Positions 15,775-20,910 of a DNA stretch of 20,910 nt are shown piece after piece. Positions within the stretch are counted from its first letter, which is position 1, and each line of letters starts with the position of its first letter. The stretch is from the NCBI GenBank assembly GCA_041581935.1, contig JBFICP010000026.1, positions 1 to 20,910 on the forward strand, written 5' to 3'. The DNA comes from JAABYT01 sp041581935. Its GTDB lineage: Bacteria > Pseudomonadota > Gammaproteobacteria > HK1. The notes below the pieces were generated by a model, which made no database searches, was not told the origin of the DNA, and saw only the letters and a program-made list of their open reading frames with translations. Made by a program: the position numbers and the translations under genes.

Positions 15775-17577
15775 TCAGTCGGCTCTGATTTTCACATACG
15801 AGCCGGGCGCATCCTCGATCACCGTCAATTTACCATCACCGGGCACGCGCGCCGGGACCTTCTGCCCGTTGTAACGCTGCACCCACTTCTTCCAGTCGAG
15901 CCACCAGGAACCTTCGTGGGGCTGCGCGCCGGCAAACCACGTCTCGCAACTTTCAGGCAGCTCGTCGTTGGTCCAGTATCCGTACTTTTTCGCCGATGGC
16001 GGATTCACGATCCCGGCGATGTGTCCGGACATGCCGAGCACGAATCGCACCGGCCCGGACAGAAGCTGGGTACCTGCATACGTGGATTTCCACGGGGCGA
16101 TGTGATCTTCCTTCGTAGAGATGAAATACGCCGGTGTCTTCACTCTAGCGAGATCGATACCGACATCGCCGAAAGTTAGAGCGTTAGGTTTGCACAGTAG
16201 GTTCTTCTCGTAGAAATTGTGCAGGTAAAAGCTGTGCATCTTGCACGGCATGCGCGTCGAGTCGGAGTTCCAGTAGAGCAGGTCGAAGGGAAACGGATCC
16301 TTGCCCATCAGGTAATTGTTGACCACGAAGCCCCAGATGAGATCGTTCGCTCTCAAGAGATTGAACGCCTCCGCCATGTCGGAGCCTTCGAAGTAGCCGG
16401 TCTTGGCCATCTGCTCGTCCATCTTCGTGAGCTGCTCTTCGTCGATGAAAACACCGAGCTCACCGGGCTGCGAGAAATCCATCATGGTGACGAAAAAAGT
16501 CGCAGCCTTGATGCGGGCATCACCCTTCTCCGCCATGTAGGCGAGCGTGCACGCGAGCAGCGTTCCACCCAGGCAATAGCCGATGACCTTGCAATCGCGT
16601 TCCCCGGTCGCCTGCTCGATGGCGTCGAGCGCTTCCAGGGGTCCCTCGTGCATGTAGTCCTCGAACTCCTTATGCGCGAGGCTCTTATCCGGATTGATCC
16701 ACGAGATGACGAACACGGTGTGACCCTGGTCTACCGCCCACTTGATGAACGAGTTCTTCGGGCGCAGGTCGAGTATGTAGTACTTGTTGATCCAGGGTGG
16801 AATGATCAGCAATGGTCGCTTGTAGACGGTGTCGGTGCTCGGCGCGTACTGGAGTAGCTGCATGAGATCGTTCTGGTAGACCACCTTGCCTGGTGTGACC
16901 GCGACGTTCTCGCCCAGCTTGAAGCGTTCCAAATCCGTCATCTTGACGCGCAGCTTGCCCTTGCCGCGATCGAGATCGTCGAGGAGATTGCTCAAGCCCG
17001 TGAGCAGATTCTCGCCGCCGGTCTCCAGCGTGCGGCGCAGCACTTCGGGATTGCTCATGGCGAAATTGGTCGGCGCCACGGCGTCGATGTACTGGCGGGT
17101 GTAGAAGTCCGCCTTCTCGGCCTCATGGGCATCGAGGCCCTCGGTCGTGCGCACGCACTCGTGCAGATACCGCGAGGCGAGCAGATAGGACTGCTTGATG
17201 TAGTCGAAAACGGGGTTTTCGCTCCACTCCTCGTCCTTGAAACGCCGATCGCCGGCGTCGGGCTCGATGACGGGCTCGGCCTCCTCGCCCATCATGCGCT
17301 TGAGGTTTGCCTGCCAGAGCCGGGTGTAGTCCTGCCAGAGCTTCATCTGGGTTTCCATGACCCGGGCGGGGTCCGCCATCATCTTCGCCATCAGCTCCTG
17401 GAAGCTGCGGGCCATGTCCACGGGGTCGAGCACATGGTAGTCGCCGGCGCCGTCCTCAGCGTGGCGCTCGACGAATTCGCCCACCAGCCGCTGGCTCTTC
17501 TCGGCGATGCGGCTCATGATCTCGCCGACCTTCTCCGGATCCGGCATTTTCGGCTCAGCGGCTTCGCGCTCGCTCAT
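15775..17577 (-). CDS. phaC: Class I polyhydroxyalkanoate synthase
   Basis: A 600-residue PHA synthase that polymerises 3-hydroxyacyl-CoA into storage polyester on the granule surface. The N-terminal alpha-helical region (about 1-200) includes FQELMAKMMADPARVMETQM and is followed by the alpha/beta-hydrolase catalytic domain. The lipase-like box GYCLGG carries Cys335; Asp491 (EDHIAPW) and His519 (SGHIAGIVNPP) complete the triad, spaced as in class I enzymes such as that of Cupriavidus necator. The length and single-gene form, with no phaE or phaR synthase subunit beside it, fit class I. The ATG at 17577 has GAGG at good spacing; the upstream ATG at 17619 lies inside a palindrome and lacks one. 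No phaA, phaB or phasin gene is in the window. Confidence 0.95.
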   Translation of the reverse strand: MSEREAAEPKMPDPEKVGEIMSRIAEKSQRLVGEFVERHAEDGAGDYHVLDPVDMARSFQELMAKMMADPARVMETQMKLWQDYTRLWQANLKRMMGEEAEPVIEPDAGDRRFKDEEWSENPVFDYIKQSYLLASRYLHECVRTTEGLDAHEAEKADFYTRQYIDAVAPTNFAMSNPEVLRRTLETGGENLLTGLSNLLDDLDRGKGKLRVKMTDLERFKLGENVAVTPGKVVYQNDLMQLLQYAPSTDTVYKRPLLIIPPWINKYYILDLRPKNSFIKWAVDQGHTVFVISWINPDKSLAHKEFEDYMHEGPLEALDAIEQATGERDCKVIGYCLGGTLLACTLAYMAEKGDARIKAATFFVTMMDFSQPGELGVFIDEEQLTKMDEQMAKTGYFEGSDMAEAFNLLRANDLIWGFVVNNYLMGKDPFPFDLLYWNSDSTRMPCKMHSFYLHNFYEKNLLCKPNALTFGDVGIDLARVKTPAYFISTKEDHIAPWKSTYAGTQLLSGPVRFVLGMSGHIAGIVNPPSAKKYGYWTNDELPESCETWFAGAQPHEGSWWLDWKKWVQRYNGQKVPARVPGDGKLTVIEDAPGSYVKIRAD

Positions 17578-17608
17578 GATGGTGTCCTCGTCTGGCCGCG
17601 CGGAAGGA

Positions 17609-17662
17609 TTTTGTTGCATCGCAACAAAAAATCACGATAACGCGATTCGAAAGCCGGCGCAA
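17609..17662 (-). promoter_or_regulatory. Predicted phaC promoter with palindromic operator
   Basis: On the minus strand TTGCGC (17662-17657) and TATCGT (17639-17634) are 17 bases apart, a plausible -35/-10 pair. Immediately downstream, covering the expected start of transcription, is the perfect inverted repeat TTTTGTTGC-atc-GCAACAAAA (17629-17609). Its centre, TGC-N3-GCA, resembles the TGC/GCA half-sites described for the PHA-responsive repressor PhaR in Paracoccus. The palindrome is certain; the promoter and the PhaR link are inferred. Confidence 0.5.
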
Positions 17663-17686
17663 GCCGTGCACGGGCGCACGCCCCCC

Positions 17687-18124
17687 TCAGCACGCCGCTT
17701 CGGGTGCGGGTGGAATCGAGTAGGTGCCGGTGGCGTGGGCCACCAGATCCTGCGCCTCGCCGGCGTGCAGGTGCACCTCGCCCACCGCCAGGCGTTTTCC
17801 GAGCTTCAGGATTCTGGCGTGGGCCGTCACGTCTCCGGGCCGGGGCCGGCGCAGGAAGTTGATGCTCAGATTGATGGTCACGGCCAGATCCACCCGCCCG
17901 ATGAGACTCAGAACCACCCCGTACAGCGCAAAGTCCGCCGCCGCCATCATCACCGGGCCGGAGACGGTACCCCCGGGGCGGATGAACTCGTCGCGGAAGG
18001 GAATGCGGATGGTGACCGCGCCGGGCTGCACCGATTCCACCCGCATCGCGAGGCTGCCTACCAGAGGCACGTTCTCCCGGGCCATCGCCGCGAGCTCCTC
18101 TGCACTGATTTTTGCCTGCTCCAT
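17687..18124 (-). CDS. PaaI-family (hotdog-fold) acyl-CoA thioesterase
   Basis: A 145-residue hotdog-fold protein of the PaaI thioesterase type, expected to hydrolyse an acyl- or aryl-CoA ester in the cytosol. The segment FIRPGGTVSGPVMMAAADFALYGVVLS contains the hotdog helix with the usual G-x-x-x-x-x-x-x-D-x-A pattern. INFLRRPRPGDVTAHARILKLGKRLAVGEVHL is the typical second half. ATG at 18124 is preferred: a longer frame starts at a TTG at 18163, but that lies inside the large inverted repeat. It is divergent from the hydratase homologue at 18219; phaC lies downstream in the same direction, 109 bases further on and probably with its own promoter. Confidence 0.9.
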   Translation of the reverse strand: MEQAKISAEELAAMARENVPLVGSLAMRVESVQPGAVTIRIPFRDEFIRPGGTVSGPVMMAAADFALYGVVLSLIGRVDLAVTINLSINFLRRPRPGDVTAHARILKLGKRLAVGEVHLHAGEAQDLVAHATGTYSIPPAPEAAC

Positions 18125-18153
18125 CCCTGCTTCCCGCGCAATTGCGCCGAACG

Positions 18154-18194
18154 GAGCTTGCAATGAACCATCGGGAATGGTTCATTGCAAGCTC
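18154..18194. repeat. Perfect 18-bp-arm inverted repeat in a divergent intergenic region
   Basis: GAGCTTGCAATGAACCAT (18154-18171) is exactly complementary to 18177-18194, with a five-base CGGGA loop. The pair fills most of the 94-base space between the thioesterase (-) and hydratase homologue (+). On each strand it also contains TTGCAA followed 17 bases later by TTCATT, so a symmetric pair of weak divergent promoters could be embedded. No T-run follows on either strand, so it is not a standard terminator. It may be an operator or an mRNA leader hairpin. Confidence 0.9.
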
Positions 18195-18218
18195 GACGCC
18201 ACCCGGAGAGCCCGCGCA

Positions 18219-19022
18219 ATGAGCACACCCGCCAGCGACATCGCCGCAGATGAGGTGCTGATTCGCGAAGACGACGCGAGCGTCTGCACGCTGACCCTCA
18301 ATCGCCCGCATCAATACAATGCGCTTTCCGAGGATCTCATCGAGGCGCTGCAGCGCACCCTCGACGACATCGCCGACGACCGATCGGTGCGCGTCGTCGT
18401 GCTCACCGGCGCCGGCCGCGGATTTTGCGCCGGTCACGATCTCAAGGAGATGCGTGCCCACTCCGACCAAACTTATTTCAAAGATCTGTTTGCGCGCTGC
18501 AATCGCATGATGCAGAGCATCGTGGCGCTGCCGCAACCCGTCATTGCCAAGGTGCATGGTCTCGCCACCGCCAACGGATGCCAGCTTGTATCCATTTGCG
18601 ATCTCGCGGTGGCGGCGGACAGCGCGCAGTTCGCGCTCTGCGGCGTGAAGCTCGGCCTGTTCTGCAGCACACCGAGCGTCGGCATCAGTCGAACTCTTTT
18701 GCGAAAGCGGGCGTTCGAGATGCTGGTGACGGGCGAGTTCGTCGACGCGCAGACCGCCGTGCACGACGGTCTGATCAATCGCGCCGTGCCCGAGTATCAG
18801 CTGGATGCAGAGGTCCGGCGCCTCGCCGAGACCATCATCGCCAGCCCGGCGGTGGCCATCGATATCGGCAAGAAGATGTTCTACCGCCAGATCGAGCTCG
18901 GCCTCGAGGATGCCTTCGACTACGCGGGGGATGTCATGGCCCGCAACATGCTGGAGGACGATGCCCGGGAAGGCATTGCGGCGTTCCTCGAAAAACGCAG
19001 TCCCAAGTGGCGCCGCCGGTAA
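18219..19022 (+). CDS. Enoyl-CoA hydratase/isomerase family protein (ECHDC3-like)
   Basis: A 267-residue crotonase-fold protein. FCAGHDLKEMRAHS (from residue 69) and HGLATANGCQLVSICDLAVAAD, with GLFCSTPSVGISR further on, match the ECHDC3-like branch. The oxyanion-hole segments are present. The two catalytic glutamates of classical hydratases are not: the first position is Gln122 and the second is Gly142. Hydration activity is therefore doubtful, and it may act on another acyl-CoA reaction. The ATG at 18219 follows GGAGAG (18205-18210) at ideal spacing, fixing the start just after the inverted repeat. It is divergent from a thioesterase. Confidence 0.92.
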   Translation: MSTPASDIAADEVLIREDDASVCTLTLNRPHQYNALSEDLIEALQRTLDDIADDRSVRVVVLTGAGRGFCAGHDLKEMRAHSDQTYFKDLFARCNRMMQSIVALPQPVIAKVHGLATANGCQLVSICDLAVAADSAQFALCGVKLGLFCSTPSVGISRTLLRKRAFEMLVTGEFVDAQTAVHDGLINRAVPEYQLDAEVRRLAETIIASPAVAIDIGKKMFYRQIELGLEDAFDYAGDVMARNMLEDDAREGIAAFLEKRSPKWRRR

Positions 19023-19037
19023 CTCGGACGGTGCGCC

Positions 19038-19664
19038 TCAACGGCGCTTGACACCCATCGGCAGACGATCGAGGCGGGCCATCTCGTCGCGGGAGAACAG
19101 TTGCGGATCGGCGAGATACTCGAGCAGAAGGTCGGTCATGTCGACCCCCCAGAAAAGCTCACCGCCGATGGCAAAGGTCGGCACCCCGAAGATACCCAGG
19201 CGAATCGCCTCCTCGGTGTTGTCTCGTAGCGCGTCTTTCACTGCCTGTTGCGATACGAGCGCGTCGGAATCCTCGGCCTCCAGCCGTTCCGCCAGCAGTT
19301 TCCAATTGTCGTCCGACTGAATGTCACGCCCTTCGGCGAATATGAATTCGAATATGGCGCCGATGATCGCGGGCTCGGTGCCGAGCGCGATGCACAGGCG
19401 CAGCGCGCGCAGCGGATTGAAGGGGTGCACGCTCGGAAACTTGAAGGGAATGCCTGCGCGCTCGGCCAGCCATTGACACTGGCGATAGGTCTGCCGGCGC
19501 TTGGCGGGGATCTCCGCCGGGCCGATCTGGCCCCAATGCTTGAGAAGTCCGGCAAACAGAATCGGACGGTAGCGGATCGCGAGGCTGTCCGGCAGCCGCT
19601 TGAACTGCATCAGCTGCAGGTAGGCATAGGGCGAAACGAAATCGAAGTACCAGTCCGCTTGCAT
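19038..19664 (-). CDS. DsbA-family 2-hydroxychromene-2-carboxylate isomerase-like protein (second copy)
   Basis: A 208-residue member of the same family as the gene at 417-1034. It begins WYFDFVSPYAYLQL, with Ser in place of a CxxC motif, and ends with GIFGVPTFAIGGELFWGVDMTDLL. The ATG at 19664 has AAGGAG six bases upstream, so the 24-base upstream extension of the frame is discarded. The family includes glutathione-dependent isomerases and kappa glutathione transferases; substrate unknown. It converges on the hydratase homologue, 15 bases between stops. The two copies differ clearly in sequence and look like distinct subfamily members, not a recent duplication. Confidence 0.9.
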   Translation of the reverse strand: MQADWYFDFVSPYAYLQLMQFKRLPDSLAIRYRPILFAGLLKHWGQIGPAEIPAKRRQTYRQCQWLAERAGIPFKFPSVHPFNPLRALRLCIALGTEPAIIGAIFEFIFAEGRDIQSDDNWKLLAERLEAEDSDALVSQQAVKDALRDNTEEAIRLGIFGVPTFAIGGELFWGVDMTDLLLEYLADPQLFSRDEMARLDRLPMGVKRR

Positions 19665-19796
19665 AAGACGCTCCTTATCCGGCGGCATTACATCGGGCGC
19701 TCACGGTCCTGACAGTGGATTCTCCAGCCATGTGATTTCCGGCGCATGTCGCCCACCGGGAACATCGTTTCAACCGTTTCGCATGCCCGTCTTCGC

Positions 19797-20540
19797 TCAA
19801 CCGTCACCGACCACGTAGATGTAGCCGGCGCCGCGCACGGTCTTGATGATCTGCGGCTTAGCCGGGTCCGGCTCGATTTTGCGCCGCAGGCGAGTGATGC
19901 GGATGTCGATACTGCGATCGAACGGCTCCCAGTCGCGATTGTGAGCGAGATTGAGCAGCTGATCCCTGCTGAGCACCTTGTTGGGATGATCGGCGAAGGC
20001 CTTGAGCAAATCGTATTCCATGCTGGTGATCGTGATCTCGTCACCGTTCGCATCGAAGAGCCGACGCGCGTCCGTATCCAGGCTGCAGTCACCGAAGCGC
20101 ATTCTCCCATCGGCCGCCGTCGACTGCGCCGACGGCGCGGCGTGCTCGAGACGCCGAAGCACGCTCTTGATGCGGGCAAGCAGCTCGCGCGGCTCGAAGG
20201 GCTTGGTCACGTAGTCGTCGGCGCCAACCTCCAGCCCGACGATCCGATCCACCACCTCGGCCGCGGCGGTCAGCATGATGATGCCGACGGGATGATTATC
20301 GCGCAGGAACCGCGCCAGGCTGATTCCGTCCTCGCCGGGCATGTTGAGATCGAGCACCACGAGATCGAACAGCTGCTCATCGATGAGCGCGCGCAGCTTG
20401 GCGCCATCCTCGGCCACCTCCACGTCGAATCCATGGCGGCCCAGATAGCGGTGCAGCATGAACCGCACGTCAGAGTCGTCGTCGACAACCAGGATACGCG
20501 GATTGTCGCTGTATTTTGTACTGCTCACGGCACCAATCAT
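19797..20540 (-). CDS. OmpR-family two-component response regulator
   Basis: A 247-residue response regulator. The receiver domain has the acidic pocket Asp20-Asp21-Asp22 (ILVVDDDSDV), the phosphorylated Asp64 (LDLNMPGEDG), Thr91 and Lys113 (VTKPFEP). The C-terminal winged-helix DNA-binding domain ends SIDIRITRLRRKIEPDP and IKTVRGAGYIYV, as in OmpR. A partner histidine kinase usually follows in the same operon; here the 100-odd bases downstream lead to an isomerase gene with its own ribosome site, so no kinase is adjacent on that side. Its targets are unknown. Confidence 0.95.
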   Translation of the reverse strand: MIGAVSSTKYSDNPRILVVDDDSDVRFMLHRYLGRHGFDVEVAEDGAKLRALIDEQLFDLVVLDLNMPGEDGISLARFLRDNHPVGIIMLTAAAEVVDRIVGLEVGADDYVTKPFEPRELLARIKSVLRRLEHAAPSAQSTAADGRMRFGDCSLDTDARRLFDANGDEITITSMEYDLLKAFADHPNKVLSRDQLLNLAHNRDWEPFDRSIDIRITRLRRKIEPDPAKPQIIKTVRGAGYIYVVGDG

Positions 20541-20605
20541 GCGCCGAACTACCGGTCTCGTATCTTACACCCTCGACGAGTTGCAGGTGACCATTCTGCG
20601 CGTCT

Positions 20606-20620
20606 GAATCTCGAAGATTC
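20606..20620. repeat. Small perfect hairpin GAATCT-cga-AGATTC
   Basis: A six-base-arm inverted repeat directly after the stop of the FMN dehydrogenase gene (minus strand) and upstream of the response regulator. There is no T-run behind it, so it is only a weak candidate for a 3'-end hairpin. Confidence 0.4.
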
Positions 20621-20910
20621 TCAATAGCCCTCGTCGAGCAACGGAAAGGCGCTCAGCACGTGCGGTCGGTCGACCGGTAACGCCTCGTGGAGATACGTCG
20701 CATCTAGCGCGCTGCAATTTCCGACTCCGAGCAGGCCCAGGCATGTTCTGATTTCGGCCTCCAGGAGTTCCAGAACCCGTTCGATACCCGGTTCGCCGCC
20801 ACCGGCAATGCCGAATCCGAACATGCGACCGATACCGACTGCGTCCGCGCCGAGCGCGATTGCCTTGACCACATCGGTGCCACGCAGGACACCACCGTCG
20901 ACCAGAACAC
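20621..20910 (-). CDS. FMN-dependent alpha-hydroxy-acid dehydrogenase, C-terminal part (5' end outside window)
   Basis: About 96 residues from the C-terminal end of an FMN TIM-barrel alpha-hydroxy-acid oxidase/dehydrogenase, the family of L-lactate dehydrogenase (LldD), glycolate oxidase and mandelate dehydrogenase. Reading from the window edge, VLVDGGVLRGTDVVKAIALG is the FMN phosphate-binding segment and AVGIGRMFGFGIAGGGEPGIERVLELLEAEI follows as in the family. The frame runs off the window, so the catalytic His/Arg region is not seen. The substrate cannot be decided from this end. Confidence 0.9.
   Translation of the reverse strand, partial: VLVDGGVLRGTDVVKAIALGADAVGIGRMFGFGIAGGGEPGIERVLELLEAEIRTCLGLLGVGNCSALDATYLHEALPVDRPHVLSAFPLLDEGY

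Noticed and set aside
17574..18764. 396-codon minus-strand frame spanning thioesterase and hydratase regions
   Set aside because: It crosses two supported genes in other frames and the large inverted repeat, and has no domain pattern.
19033..19047. Terminator hairpin GCGCC-tcaac-GGCGC between convergent genes
   Set aside because: The stem is only 5 bp, part of it codes for the end of the isomerase, and no T-run follows.

Overview
The window looks like chromosomal DNA of a free-living, high-GC proteobacterium, most likely beta- or gamma-proteobacterial. The reasons are a leucine/isovalerate (liu-type) degradation operon, a class I polyhydroxyalkanoate synthase, a bacterial type III-fold ornithine decarboxylase, and short REP-like intergenic elements beginning CTTGTAGG. 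No taxonomic marker is present, so this is inference. There are no rRNA or tRNA genes, CRISPR arrays, transposases, integrases or phage genes. All recognised genes read through without frameshifts.

Layout. 1-5522 (+): 3' end of a thiolase, a DsbA-fold isomerase, then liuB, liuC and liuD, which make and hydrate 3-methylglutaconyl-CoA in leucine breakdown. 5655-6197 (+): an exported protein of unknown function in visibly more AT-rich DNA. 6221-7750: a DUF899 thioredoxin-like gene (-) facing away from an ArsR-type regulator and an SRPBCC/AHSA1 gene (+), with overlapping divergent promoters and a candidate operator. 7747-11651 (-): a complete molybdenum hydroxylase operon (FAD, 2x[2Fe-2S] and molybdopterin subunits) followed by a MoaD/ThiS-like small protein. 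11847-13004 (-): ornithine/lysine-type decarboxylase. 13101-14177 (-): YqjM-like old yellow enzyme, divergent from HMG-CoA lyase (14282-15184, +), the final step of leucine breakdown. 15340-17577 (-): phaC followed immediately by a VOC-family gene. 17687-18124 (-): PaaI-type thioesterase, divergent from an ECHDC3-like enoyl-CoA hydratase homologue (18219-19022, +), with a perfect 18-bp-arm inverted repeat between them. 19038-19664 (-): a second DsbA-fold isomerase. 19797-20540 (-): OmpR-family response regulator. 20621-20910 (-): C-terminal part of an FMN-dependent alpha-hydroxy-acid dehydrogenase.

Together the genes point to acyl-CoA metabolism: leucine carbon becomes acetyl-CoA and acetoacetate via MCC, methylglutaconyl-CoA hydratase and HMG-CoA lyase; the thiolase links these pools; PHA synthase stores surplus hydroxyacyl-CoA. 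The isomerases, old yellow enzyme, VOC protein and molybdenum hydroxylase suggest capacity for aromatic or heterocyclic compounds, but no complete pathway for one is present.

I do not see a clearly new multi-gene system. The most interesting signals are regulatory and biochemical: the 18-bp inverted repeat at 18154-18194, a palindrome at the predicted phaC transcription start, the ArsR/DUF899 divergent operator, a molybdenum hydroxylase of unassigned substrate with its own MoaD-like gene, and a hydratase homologue lacking both catalytic glutamates.
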